Assembly (NCBI RefSeq): GCF_051131705.1
Contig: NZ_CP180316.1
Location: 744,001 to 808,000, forward strand
Direction of reading: 5' to 3'
DNA length: 64,000 nucleotides
Origin: Arthrobacter_M sp030063245
GTDB taxonomy: Bacteria > Actinomycetota > Actinomycetes > Actinomycetales > Micrococcaceae
The position numbers and the translations under genes were made by a program. Positions 43,949 to 52,731 of this stretch are shown here, piece by piece. Within the stretch, counting starts at the first letter, position 1; each line of letters starts with the position of its first letter. Below the pieces are notes generated by a model. It was not told where the DNA came from, ran no database searches, and worked only from the letters and a program-made list of their open reading frames with translations.

Positions 43949-45240
43949 GCACAGCGATGAGCACAGCGACCAGCACAGTCCGGGACCAGCTTGCCGTCCG
44001 GAGCTGGAAAGTACCGATCGCTTTCGGGTTCATGGCGGCGTTCGCCGTCGTCGTCTTCGCGGTCTTCGGACCCGATGGCCAGGCAACCTTCCGGCTCTCG
44101 CAGGACTCGGATGCCTGGCAGCTGCCGGACCTGGTGCTGCCCGCCAAGATTTCCGGCATCATCGCCGCACTGGGCTGTGTGGTCCTGGCGGCGATGTCCT
44201 ATCTGCAGACCAGGACGGTGGGCAGAACGTCGCGGGCGGTGACATCCTCCTTCACGGTGCTGTTCGTGGCCGGTTTCCTGATCTGGATCATCGGCGGCAC
44301 TAAGACGCAGAACATCACGTTGGTGGGGCTGTTCACCGGGGCCATGCTCATTGTCACCCCGTTGGTGTTCGGCTCGCTCTCGGGAGTGCTGTGCGAACGC
44401 TCCGGCGTGGTCAACATCGCCATTGAGGGCCAGCTGCTCGCGGGGGCCTTTACCGCGGCGCTGGTCGGTTCCATCACCGGAAATGCCATCGCCGGACTGC
44501 TCGCGGCTGCCGTCGCCGGGGTGCTGGTGGGGTTTATGCTGGCGGCGTTCAGCATCAAATACCTGGTCAACCAGATCATCGTTGGGGTGGTGCTGAACGT
44601 GCTGGTGGCCGGCCTGACCGGATTCCTTTTCGAGAAGATCATGAAGATCAAGGTGGGCGGTGCCACCATCTACAACCAGCCGCCGCACCTGCCCAACCTG
44701 CCGGTCCCGCTACTGAGTGAAATCCCGATCATCGGGCCGACGTTTTTCCGCCAGTCCATCCTGGGCTACCTGATGCTGGTACTCGTGGCGGGGATCTGGT
44801 TTGCGCTGTTCCACACTCGCTGGGGGCTGCGCATCCGTGCCGTGGGAGAGCACCCGCAGGCGGCGGACACCATGGGCATCAATGTCAACCGCACCCGGTT
44901 TTTGAACGTGCTCGCCGGCGGAGCGGTGGCCGGCGTTGGCGGCGCGTACTTCACGCTGGTGGCTGTCAGCAGCTTCAGCAAGGACATGACCGGCGGCCTC
45001 GGGTTCATCGCCCTGGCGGCCTTGATCTTCGGGCGCTGGAATCCGATCGGCGCCTTTCTTGCGGCCATGCTGTTCGGCGTGGCCGGAAACCTGAAGAGCA
45101 TCCTGCAGCTGGCGGTCACCCCGGTGGACGGGCAGTTCCTGGCGATGCTGCCGTACGCGCTGACCATCTTGGCCGTGGCGGGGCTGGTGGGCAAGTCGCG
45201 CGCGCCGGCCGCCAGCGGCGTCCCCTATGTGAAGGGCTAG
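43945..45240 (+). CDS. Nucleoside ABC transporter permease 2
   Basis: 431 residues, YufQ-like. Key stretches: CERSGVVNIAIEGQLLAGAF, AFSIKYLVNQIIVGVVLNVL, RAVGEHPQAADTMGINVNRT and GGLGFIALAALIFGRWNPIG. GAGGAG lies 7 bases ahead of the ATG. It pairs with permease 1 to form the channel. cdd follows after 4 bases. Confidence 0.93.
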   Translation: MSTAMSTATSTVRDQLAVRSWKVPIAFGFMAAFAVVVFAVFGPDGQATFRLSQDSDAWQLPDLVLPAKISGIIAALGCVVLAAMSYLQTRTVGRTSRAVTSSFTVLFVAGFLIWIIGGTKTQNITLVGLFTGAMLIVTPLVFGSLSGVLCERSGVVNIAIEGQLLAGAFTAALVGSITGNAIAGLLAAAVAGVLVGFMLAAFSIKYLVNQIIVGVVLNVLVAGLTGFLFEKIMKIKVGGATIYNQPPHLPNLPVPLLSEIPIIGPTFFRQSILGYLMLVLVAGIWFALFHTRWGLRIRAVGEHPQAADTMGINVNRTRFLNVLAGGAVAGVGGAYFTLVAVSSFSKDMTGGLGFIALAALIFGRWNPIGAFLAAMLFGVAGNLKSILQLAVTPVDGQFLAMLPYALTILAVAGLVGKSRAPAASGVPYVKG

Positions 45241-45244
45241 GGAG

Positions 45245-45646
45245 ATGGCAGATCCCGTCGATTGGGCCGCGCTGGCCGGCGCAGCCAGGGAAGCGATGTT
45301 GCGCGCTTATGCGCCGTATTCGAAGTTTCCTGTCGGCGCAGCGGGGCTGACCGACGATGGCCGGATCATCAGCGGCTGCAATGTGGAGAATGCGAGCTAT
45401 GGCCTCACACTCTGCGCCGAATGCACCCTGATCGGAAATCTCCAGCTGTCCGGCGGCGGACTGCTGGCAGCTTTCTACTGTGTGGACTCGCAGGGGGCCG
45501 TACTGATGCCGTGCGGTCGCTGCCGGCAGCTGCTGTATGAATTCCGCGCGCCCGGAATGCAGCTCATGACCACCCGGGGCATCAAAACAATGGACGAAGT
45601 GCTGCCCGATGCGTTCGGGCCCCAACATCTGGAGGAAACCCCGTGA
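45245..45646 (+). CDS. cdd: Cytidine deaminase
   Basis: 133 residues, the usual tetrameric form. The zinc site is readable: NCxxE-type region NVENASYGLTLCAECTL and PCGRCRQLLYEF. It converts cytidine and deoxycytidine to uridine forms. Directly behind the nucleoside transporter; the stop overlaps deoA (GTGA). Confidence 0.96.
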   Translation: MADPVDWAALAGAAREAMLRAYAPYSKFPVGAAGLTDDGRIISGCNVENASYGLTLCAECTLIGNLQLSGGGLLAAFYCVDSQGAVLMPCGRCRQLLYEFRAPGMQLMTTRGIKTMDEVLPDAFGPQHLEETP

Positions 45647-46947
45647 CCGAGACCTTCGACGCCGTCGACATTATCCGCACCAAGCGGGACCGCGGCACGC
45701 TGACGCGCGGGCAAATCGACTGGACCATTGACGCTTACACGCGCGGCACCATAGCCGAGGAACAAATGGCCGCGCTGAACATGGCCATCTTGCTCAATGG
45801 CATGGGGCGGGAGGAAATCTCGGCGTGGACCGCGGCCATGATTGCCTCCGGAGAACGGCTGGACTTCTCCGGCCTGCGCGGTCCGGCCGGGGCACCCAAG
45901 GCCACCAGCGACAAGCACTCCACCGGGGGCGTAGGGGATAAGATCACGCTTCCGCTGGCGGCGCTGGTCGCGGTGTTCGGTGTGGCCGTCCCGCAGCTCT
46001 CCGGCCGGGGGCTCGGTCACACTGGGGGTACCCTGGACAAGCTGGAATCCATTCCGGGCTGGCGGGCCGAACTCAGCAATGACGACATGATGCGCCAGCT
46101 CAGCGAGGTGGGGGCCGTGATCTGCGCCGCCGGTGCCGGGCTGGCACCGGCCGATAAGAAGCTCTACGCGCTCCGTGATGTCACCGGCACGGTGGAATCG
46201 ATACCGCTGATCGCTTCCTCGATCATGAGCAAGAAAATTGCCGAAGGCACCGGCTCCCTGGTGCTGGATGTGAAGGTCGGTTCGGGGGCCTTTATGAAGA
46301 CCGAGGGGATGGCCCGCGAGCTGGCCGAGACCATGGTGGCCCTGGGCCAGGACGCCGGGGTCAGTACCGTGGCGCTGCTGACAAATATGGACACGCCACT
46401 GGGGCTGACCGCCGGGAACGCGATCGAGGTTCAGGAGTCCCTCGAGGTGCTCGCCGGCGGTGGCCCGGAAGACGTCGTCGAACTGACCGTCCGGCTGGCC
46501 GAAGAAATGCTGGCCGGCGCCGGCGTGCACGGCGCCGATCCCGCGGCGGCGCTCAAGGACGGCCGGGCAATGGACGTCTGGAACAGGATGATTTCGGCCC
46601 AGGGCGGTGACCCGCAGGCACAGCTCCCGGCGGCCAGGGAATCGGACGTGATCTACGCTCCGGCGGACGGGGTCCTGGTGCGGCTGGACGCCTTGGCCGT
46701 CGGCGTCGCAGCCTGGCGCCTGGGTGCCGGGCGTGCGCGCAAAGAGGACGCTGTCCAAGCTGGAGCCGGCGTGCGGATGCACGCCAAACCCGGTGCACTG
46801 GTCCGGGCCGGGGAGCCACTCATGACGCTGCTGACGGACACTCCAGAGAAGTTCGCGCGGGCCCGGGAAGCGCTCGCGGAGGCGGTGCTGATCGCTCCGG
46901 AAGGCTCGCGGCCGGCGGCCAAGCTCATCCTTGGTCGCATCGGCTAG
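45643..46947 (+). CDS. deoA: Thymidine phosphorylase
   Basis: 434 residues. The phosphate- and base-binding stretch DKHSTGGVGDKITLPLAAL and the signature LSGRGLGHTGGTLDKLESIP are clear. It phosphorolyses thymidine or deoxyuridine to base plus deoxyribose-1-P. The GTG start overlaps the cdd stop, so both are co-translated. Confidence 0.96.
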   Translation: MTETFDAVDIIRTKRDRGTLTRGQIDWTIDAYTRGTIAEEQMAALNMAILLNGMGREEISAWTAAMIASGERLDFSGLRGPAGAPKATSDKHSTGGVGDKITLPLAALVAVFGVAVPQLSGRGLGHTGGTLDKLESIPGWRAELSNDDMMRQLSEVGAVICAAGAGLAPADKKLYALRDVTGTVESIPLIASSIMSKKIAEGTGSLVLDVKVGSGAFMKTEGMARELAETMVALGQDAGVSTVALLTNMDTPLGLTAGNAIEVQESLEVLAGGGPEDVVELTVRLAEEMLAGAGVHGADPAAALKDGRAMDVWNRMISAQGGDPQAQLPAARESDVIYAPADGVLVRLDALAVGVAAWRLGAGRARKEDAVQAGAGVRMHAKPGALVRAGEPLMTLLTDTPEKFARAREALAEAVLIAPEGSRPAAKLILGRIG

Positions 46948-47076
46948 GAATGCGGCCGGCAGGCTCATCCCCAGGGTGGAGCAGGGGCGCGAAATGTAGG
47001 CCGAAGGATTGATGGCGCGGGTGCCCGTGGCGTGGGAAACTATTAGTATCCCACCCCCGGAGAGGAATCGTCCCCA

Positions 47077-47928
47077 GTGGACCTGCTGAATGCCTTACCC
47101 CACCTAATGGGCGAGCTGAACCGTTTGATTGAGCACTCGGCAAACCAATGGTGGATTGTGCCGTTGGTGATGCTCTTTTGCCTGATCGATGGATTCTTTC
47201 TGTTCCTCCCCAGCGAAACAGCCATTGTGGCCCTCGCCGCGATTTCCTCCAGGCTGGGGGAGCCGAACATCTGGCTGCTGCTGGCCGGCGGCGCCATCGG
47301 CGCCATCGTGGGAGATAACATTGCTTATTTCCTGGGGCGCAAGCTCGGCGTCACCCGATTCCGCTGGATGCGCAGGCCGCGGACGGCGAAGGCGTTTGAG
47401 TGGGCGCGCAAGGAACTGGACAAGCGCGGAGCCATCCTGATTTTCACCGCCCGGTATATTCCGGTGGGCCGGATTGCCGTCAACTTCACCGCCGGCGCAA
47501 CGCGCTTCCCCTGGAAGAAGTTCTTCTGGCTGGACTTCGCCGCGGCCCTGACCTGGTCCGGATATTCGGTGGGCATCGGTAGCTTTGCCGGACGATGGGT
47601 GCATCACAACCCGCTGCTTGGCGTGGGCATCGCCATCGTGTTTGCCATCCTCATGGGTTTCATCGTTGATAACGCGATGAAGTTCTTCCACCGATGGCTC
47701 GGCAAACGGGCGAAATCCAGCCCCGCAGCGGGTCAGTCAGCAGGAAGTCAGCCAGCCGCGGACCAACCCGACCGGGCGGAGGCGGAACGGGCGACGACGG
47801 CGACCCGAGTGCCGCCGTCGGCGATCCGAGTGCCGCCGTCGGCCGATCCGCTGCCGGCCGAGACTCCCGCGGCGGACGGCGTGCGAACCGACAGCGCCAG
47901 GGATCAGGGCGTTAGAGTTGAACGGTGA
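47077..47928 (+). CDS. DedA family membrane protein
   Basis: 283 residues, GTG start. The membrane domain contains FLPSETAIVALAAISSRLG, GDNIAYFLGRKLG, IFTARYIPVGRIAVNFTAGA and TWSGYSVGIGSF, the DedA (SNARE-associated) core with the conserved Glu and Arg. Members act as lipid flippases or transporters. The last 70 residues are a low-complexity hydrophilic tail; its DNA contains a direct repeat of CGAGTGCCGCCGTCGGC. The stop overlaps add (GTGA at 47925). Confidence 0.9.
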   Translation: MDLLNALPHLMGELNRLIEHSANQWWIVPLVMLFCLIDGFFLFLPSETAIVALAAISSRLGEPNIWLLLAGGAIGAIVGDNIAYFLGRKLGVTRFRWMRRPRTAKAFEWARKELDKRGAILIFTARYIPVGRIAVNFTAGATRFPWKKFFWLDFAAALTWSGYSVGIGSFAGRWVHHNPLLGVGIAIVFAILMGFIVDNAMKFFHRWLGKRAKSSPAAGQSAGSQPAADQPDRAEAERATTATRVPPSAIRVPPSADPLPAETPAADGVRTDSARDQGVRVER

Positions 47929-49124
47929 CTGAATCCGCGCAAGACGCCATGACCGCATCCGAGAAGGCTTTGGACCTGCAGAGCCTGCCGAAGGTTTCCC
48001 TGCACGATCATTTGGACGGAGGTCTCCGCCCCGCCACCATCATCGAACTGGCAGCCGCTGCCGGGCATAAGCTGCCCTCCACGGACCCGGTGGCCTTGGC
48101 CCAGTGGTTCCGCGAGTCGGCTGATTCAGGCTCGCTGGTCCGCTACCTGGAAACCTTCGACCACACCATCGCAGTAATGCAGACGCGGGACGGCCTGATC
48201 CGGGTTGCCCGGGAGTTCGTTGAAGATCTGGCGGACGACGGCGTCGTCTACGGCGAAGTGCGCTGGGCACCCGAGCAGCACCTGACGGCCGGCCTGACTC
48301 TGGATGAAACGGTTGAAGCCGTGCAGGAAGGTCTGGAAGCCGGGGTGGCCTCGGTGGAGGAATCAGGACGGCATATCCAGGTGGGGCAGCTGATCACGGC
48401 CATGCGGCACGCGGACCGCGGCCAGGAAATCGCCGAGCTGGCCGTCCGGCACCGGAACTCCGGGGCCGTGGGCTTTGACATCGCCGGGGCGGAGGAGGGC
48501 TTCCTTCCCTCGCGCTTCAAGGACGCCTTTACCTACCTGGCCGAGCACAATTTTCCGGCGACCGTGCATGCCGGTGAAGCAGCCGGACTGGAGAGCATCC
48601 AGGACGCGCTGGTGCACGGCCGTGCCCAGCGGCTGGGGCATGGCGTACGCATCGCCGAGGACATCGAGGTGGAGTACGTCGCGGCGGAGGACGCCGAGGA
48701 AGCCGGCGCGGACTCCCGCACGGCCGGCGGGGATTTCGACGGTGCCGATGATGAGGACACGGTTGGCATCGTGACCATGGGGGAGCTTGCCGCCTGGGTG
48801 CGGGACCGCGGTATTGCGCTGGAAATCTGCCCGTCCTCGAACCTGCAGACGGGGGCCATCGCCGGATTCGGCGGCAGCATCGCGGACCATCCACTGGACC
48901 TGCTGTACCAGACCGGCTTCCGGGTGACCATCAACACGGACAACCGGCTGATGAGCGGGGTCACGCTGACCGATGAGTTCGAGCTGCTGGTGGACATCTT
49001 CGACTATGACCTGGATGATCTGCTGGCCCTGTCCTTGAACGCGGCGGAGGCGGCCTTCCTGCCGTTGGAGGACCGTGAGGCGCTGGCCGATCACCTCATT
49101 GAGGCCTATACCGGCGGACGCTGA
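47925..49124 (+). CDS. add: Adenosine deaminase with acidic insertion
   Basis: 399 residues, longer than the usual 340-360. Zinc and catalytic motifs: SLHDHLDGGLRP near residue 25 (His-x-His), TVHAGEAAGLESI and GHGVRIAED, then CPSSNLQTGAI and INTDNRLMSGVTLTDE. Between residues about 250 and 285 lies an acidic stretch (AAEDAEEAGADSRTAGGDFD...) not expected in the family. It deaminates adenosine to inosine. The GTG start overlaps the DedA stop. Confidence 0.94.
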   Translation: MTESAQDAMTASEKALDLQSLPKVSLHDHLDGGLRPATIIELAAAAGHKLPSTDPVALAQWFRESADSGSLVRYLETFDHTIAVMQTRDGLIRVAREFVEDLADDGVVYGEVRWAPEQHLTAGLTLDETVEAVQEGLEAGVASVEESGRHIQVGQLITAMRHADRGQEIAELAVRHRNSGAVGFDIAGAEEGFLPSRFKDAFTYLAEHNFPATVHAGEAAGLESIQDALVHGRAQRLGHGVRIAEDIEVEYVAAEDAEEAGADSRTAGGDFDGADDEDTVGIVTMGELAAWVRDRGIALEICPSSNLQTGAIAGFGGSIADHPLDLLYQTGFRVTINTDNRLMSGVTLTDEFELLVDIFDYDLDDLLALSLNAAEAAFLPLEDREALADHLIEAYTGGR

Positions 49125-49125
49125 C

Positions 49126-49893
49126 ATGCCTCCCCCAGCCGACCCGGCAACGGCGCTGCTGCGCCTAATTGAGGTGATTGATCAGCTGCGGACGCACTGC
49201 CCCTGGATGCGGGCGCTGACGCATGAATCGCTGGTGCAGTACCTCATTGAGGAGTCATACGAGCTCGTCGAGGCAATCGAGACCGGATCCGGCGACGAGA
49301 TCAAGGGCGAAGTCGGCGACATCCTGCTGCAGGTGGTGCTGCACGCCCGGCTGGCGCAGGAAGTAGGTGGCTTTGATATTGCGGACGTCGCGCAGGCCCT
49401 GGCAGAGAAACTGATCCGCCGTAGTCCGCACGTCTTCCAGTCGGACGGATCGCTGCAGGACACCTTCCCCTCGGACATCGCCACGATCGAAACTACCTGG
49501 CATCGGATCAAGGCCGGGGAGAATCAGGCTGGGGAATCCAAGACAGGCGAATCCAAGCCGGGCGAAGCCAAGGCAGGGGAATTCACGGCTGGGGAGAAAT
49601 CAGTCAGCGGCGGCACAGAGTCCCCGTTTCACGGCATCCCCAGAGCCTTGCCAGCGCTGGCCTTGGCGCAGAAATCGCTGGACCGCGCCGCCCGCGCGCG
49701 CTCCGCGGCTGGCGCGGGGTTGCTTGACCCCGCCGGTGCCGGCGTCGCCGCTTCCGGCCCGCGGACGGAGGACGAACTTGGGGACGTGCTGTTCGCCGTC
49801 GTCCGCTCCGCGCGCGCGGCCGGACTGGACGCCGAGCGTGCCCTGCGCTCGGCCGTCCGCCGCTTCCAGACCTCCGAAATCAGCCCCGGCTAA
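49126..49893 (+). CDS. mazG: MazG-type nucleoside triphosphate pyrophosphohydrolase
   Basis: 255 residues. The first MazG domain shows CPWMRALTHESLVQYLIEES and GEVGDILLQVVLHARLAQE (the EExxE...ExxD metal site). The usual CPWDxxQTHxSL is altered to CPWMRALTHESL. Around residues 131-158 is a repeat-rich linker (GENQAGESKTGESKPGEAK), then a short second domain piece EDELGDVLFAVVRSARAAGL. It removes abnormal NTPs. The ATG is 1 base after the add stop region. Confidence 0.88.
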   Translation: MPPPADPATALLRLIEVIDQLRTHCPWMRALTHESLVQYLIEESYELVEAIETGSGDEIKGEVGDILLQVVLHARLAQEVGGFDIADVAQALAEKLIRRSPHVFQSDGSLQDTFPSDIATIETTWHRIKAGENQAGESKTGESKPGEAKAGEFTAGEKSVSGGTESPFHGIPRALPALALAQKSLDRAARARSAAGAGLLDPAGAGVAASGPRTEDELGDVLFAVVRSARAAGLDAERALRSAVRRFQTSEISPG

Positions 49894-49894
49894 G

Positions 49895-49950
49895 CGACTG
49901 CCCGGCAGCTGTGATGGACCCGCTTTCGGGCCGCGGCTGCCGGGCAGTTG
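49895..49950. terminator. Palindrome after mazG
   Basis: CGACTGCCCGGCAGC (49895-49909) pairs with GCTGCCGGGCAGTTG (49936-49950), 14 of 15, around an inner CCCG/CGGG stem. It begins 1 base after the mazG stop, with TTTG following. It shares the CRACTG....GCAG core with the elements at 14.6, 29.2 and 29.7 kb. Confidence 0.75.
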
Positions 49951-50061
49951 TTTGTGCTGTTCATTCGGACTGTGCAGGAGATCCGGGGCTCGGGGACGGC
50001 TGATCGGGAGCTGGTGCTCGGGAGGCTGCCTTGTCCTGTGGACAAGTGGCCCGAGGGCAGG

Positions 50062-50868
50062 TCAGTCAGAGAGCAGCTTGTAGATGGTGCGGCGCGCTAC
50101 GTCGAGGGCTGCCGTGGCGCTCCGCTGCTGCTCCTCGGTGCCGTCGGCGCCGATCTGCCGTACGGCCCCCATGAGTTTGCCGCTACTCAGACGCAGTTCC
50201 TGGCCGACGCCCGCTTCCTCGCTGACCTCTTGCCAGACCGCGGCCATTTCCTCGTGATGACCGGCCACATAGTCCCTGCCTTGCCCCGTGAGCTCAAACT
50301 CGGTCCGGCGGCCTTCGCCGACCGGGCTGATGAGCTCCTCGGCCTGCAGCGCCGCGAGGGCCGGATAGATGGATCCGGGGCTGGGACGCCAAGCTCCATC
50401 CGTGTGGACGACGATGGCCTTGATGAGGCCATAGCCGTTGTAGCTAGCCTGGCTGAGCAGGGACAGGATGGCACTGCGGACATTGCCCTTGCGGGCCCGG
50501 CCGCCCGGCCCGAATCCCCGGCCGAATCCGGGGAGCCCCGGACCGCCGAAGCCCGGGAACCCCGGGGCGCCGAAACCCGGGAACCCCGGACCTCCGAAAC
50601 CGGGACCCCCGCGGCCACCACCGCGGTGGCCCCGGTCGCCTGGACCCCGGTCGCCTGGACCCCAGCCGCCGGGACCCCAGCCGCGTCCGGACTCTCCCGA
50701 GGGGTCGCTGCACGATTCTGACGCCGGATCCGGCGGGGAGCCCTGGGCGTTCGACGGGCCGTGGTCGTGCTGGCCACGTCCGTGTGGTGGGCCGCCGAAG
50801 GATTGCCGTTCCGCGCCTTCCGGGCCGGCCGGATTTCTGTCGTTGGGGAAAGCTTCGTTGCTGTTCAT
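50062..50868 (-). CDS. PadR family regulator with Gly/Pro-rich N-terminus
   Basis: 268 residues. Residues 1 to about 120 are low complexity, including repeats of the type GFGGPGFPGFGAPGFPG. The PadR winged helix follows (RKGNVRSAILSLLSQASYNG, then PSPGSIYPALAALQAEELIS and TEFELTGQGRDYVAGH). PadR proteins are usually autoregulated repressors of membrane or efflux genes; no target gene adjoins it. A promoter with an overlapping palindrome lies about 210 bases upstream. Confidence 0.88.
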   Translation of the reverse strand: MNSNEAFPNDRNPAGPEGAERQSFGGPPHGRGQHDHGPSNAQGSPPDPASESCSDPSGESGRGWGPGGWGPGDRGPGDRGHRGGGRGGPGFGGPGFPGFGAPGFPGFGGPGLPGFGRGFGPGGRARKGNVRSAILSLLSQASYNGYGLIKAIVVHTDGAWRPSPGSIYPALAALQAEELISPVGEGRRTEFELTGQGRDYVAGHHEEMAAVWQEVSEEAGVGQELRLSSGKLMGAVRQIGADGTEEQQRSATAALDVARRTIYKLLSD

Positions 50869-50920
50869 GATGAGTACTTTCGTTTTAAGAGGGGAGGTAC
50901 GCCGGGGGATTCCTCCCGGC

Positions 50921-50967
50921 TTGCTCTGTCTGTCTGCTTGCTCTGTCTGTCGGCTTGCTCTGTCTGG
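50921..50967. repeat. 17-bp tandem repeat, 2.8 copies
   Basis: TTGCTCTGTCTGTCTGC (50921-50937), TTGCTCTGTCTGTCGGC (50938-50954) and partial TTGCTCTGTCTGG (50955-50967) lie in the 5' leader of the PadR-type gene. Confidence 0.85.
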
Positions 50968-51067
50968 CGCGGCCGGTTGGACGGCCGGGATGCACCCAGT
51001 GGCCCCGGGCGGCGGACACGCTCACGCCGTTGTCCCCCGGGATTGCGGGTGTTCTTCAAGAAACTTC

Positions 51068-51107
51068 GCGATAGGTCAACGATATATCGCTATAAATGGA
51101 CAGTCAA
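51068..51107 (-). promoter_or_regulatory. Promoter and palindromic operator for the PadR-type gene
   Basis: On the minus strand TTGACT (51102-51107) and TATCGT (51079-51084) are 17 bases apart. The -10 overlaps the perfect palindrome CGATATATCG (51080-51089) and the wider repeat GCGATA...TATCGC (51068-51073, 51085-51090). A dimeric repressor bound there would block the promoter, which fits PadR autoregulation. Confidence 0.55.
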
Positions 51108-51307
51108 GACTTTTTTCGACTCTTTCGCGGTATCCGATCCCGGATTCCGCGCGGCGACCACACGTCCCCAACCGTGCTCCCGAGCCCGGGTGTCGGCTGG
51201 ACGTGGGTCCGGCCCGCCGGCAACGCGCTAGGCTAGGTGGGACAGCGAGGTCGACTTCCATCCGCCAGTTACCCAAGACTCTGGACAACACATCTTAGGA
51301 GCCATCC

Positions 51308-52591
51308 ATGGCCATTATTGATGCCATTCATGCACGCGAAATTCTGGATTCCCGAGGCAACCCGACGGTTGAGGTAGAGGTGGGGCTCGACGACGGATCG
51401 GTAGGGCGCGCGGCCGTCCCGTCCGGCGCGTCCACCGGCGCCTTCGAGGCAGCGGAACGCCGTGACAATGAGAAGGGCCGCTACCAGGGCAAAGGCGTCC
51501 GGCAGGCCGTCGACGCGGTCATCGACACCATCGCGCCGGCGCTTATCGGCTTCGATGCTACGGACCAGCGCCTGATTGACCAGACCATGCTGGAGCTGGA
51601 CGGCACCCCGAACAAGTCAAACCTGGGCGCCAACGCCATCTTGGGTGTTTCGCTGGCCGTCGCCAGTGCCGCCGCGGATTCCTCAGACCTGCCGCTGTAC
51701 CGCTACCTGGGCGGCCCTAATGCCCATGTGCTGCCCGTGCCGCTGATGAACATTCTCAACGGCGGGTCGCACGCGGATTCCGATGTCGACATCCAGGAAT
51801 TCATGGTGGTCCCGCTCGGCGCGGCAACATTCTCCGAGGGCCTGCGCTGGGGAGTGGAGGTCTACCACAACCTCAAGTCCGTGCTGCAGGAGAAGGGGCT
51901 CTCTACCGGGCTGGGAGATGAGGGCGGCTTCGCGCCCAACCTGCCGTCCAACCGTGCCGCGCTTGATCTAATCCTGGAGGCCATCAAGAAGGCTGGTTAC
52001 ACCCCCGGCAAGGACGTGGCACTGGCACTGGATGTCGCGTCCTCGGAGTTCTTTAAGGACGGCACCTACCAGTTCGAGGGCAAGTCCCTGACGGCTGCGG
52101 ACATGAGCGCCTACTACGAGGAACTGGTTCGTGACTATCCGCTGGTTTCCATTGAGGACCCACTGGACGAGGACGATTGGGACGGGTGGAAGACCCTCAC
52201 CGACGCCATCGGCGACAGGGTCCAGATCGTGGGCGACGATCTTTTCGTCACCAACCCGGAGCGGCTGCAGCGCGGAATCGACGCGAAGACGGCCAATTCC
52301 CTGTTGGTCAAGGTGAACCAGATCGGCACGCTGACGGAGACCCTCGACGCCGTGTCGCTGGCTCAGCGCGCCGGATACACCACGATTACCTCGCACCGCT
52401 CCGGTGAGACCGAGGACACCAGCATCGCGGATATCTGTGTTGCCACGAATGCCGGTCAGATCAAGACAGGTGCGCCCGCGCGTTCCGAGCGGGTGGCCAA
52501 ATACAATCAGCTGCTGCGCATTGAAGAAGAGCTCGACGACGCCGCGCGTTACGCCGGCTCGGCCGCCTTCCCGCGTTTCACGGCCAAGTAA
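51308..52591 (+). CDS. eno: Enolase
   Basis: 427 residues. Signature LVKVNQIGTLTETL (active-site Lys region), metal ligands in ALDVASSEFF, SIEDPLDEDDWDGW and GDDLFVTNPERL, and SHRSGETEDTSIADI. It converts 2-phosphoglycerate to phosphoenolpyruvate. AGGAG lies 7 bases ahead of the ATG. The next three genes (FtsB-like, DUF501, Ppx/GppA) commonly follow eno in actinobacteria. Confidence 0.98.
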   Translation: MAIIDAIHAREILDSRGNPTVEVEVGLDDGSVGRAAVPSGASTGAFEAAERRDNEKGRYQGKGVRQAVDAVIDTIAPALIGFDATDQRLIDQTMLELDGTPNKSNLGANAILGVSLAVASAAADSSDLPLYRYLGGPNAHVLPVPLMNILNGGSHADSDVDIQEFMVVPLGAATFSEGLRWGVEVYHNLKSVLQEKGLSTGLGDEGGFAPNLPSNRAALDLILEAIKKAGYTPGKDVALALDVASSEFFKDGTYQFEGKSLTAADMSAYYEELVRDYPLVSIEDPLDEDDWDGWKTLTDAIGDRVQIVGDDLFVTNPERLQRGIDAKTANSLLVKVNQIGTLTETLDAVSLAQRAGYTTITSHRSGETEDTSIADICVATNAGQIKTGAPARSERVAKYNQLLRIEEELDDAARYAGSAAFPRFTAK

Positions 52592-52601
52592 GGCCCCGCG
52601 A

Positions 52602-52632
52602 CTGGCTAAGGTTAACTCCAAGCCTTAGCCGG
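52602..52632 (+). terminator. Hairpin after eno
   Basis: CTGGCTAAGG (52602-52611) pairs with CCTTAGCCGG (52623-52632), one G-T pair, around an 11-base loop, 11 bases after the eno stop. No T-run. Confidence 0.55.
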
Positions 52633-52731
52633 TCCCGCCGCGGCCTTCACTCGTGAAACCGCGCGCCCCGGCCGCCGGGCGTGAATTGGCCGGGAGCCCG
52701 GCCGCAGCTACTGCCGAATTTCAGGAGAATC

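Larger units (their letters stand above)
50869..51307. other. Divergent regulatory gap between padR-type gene and eno
   Basis: This 439-base region contains a 17-bp tandem array near the regulator, an AT-rich promoter/operator block at 51068-51107, and the eno leader. No convincing gene is present on either strand. Confidence 0.6.
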
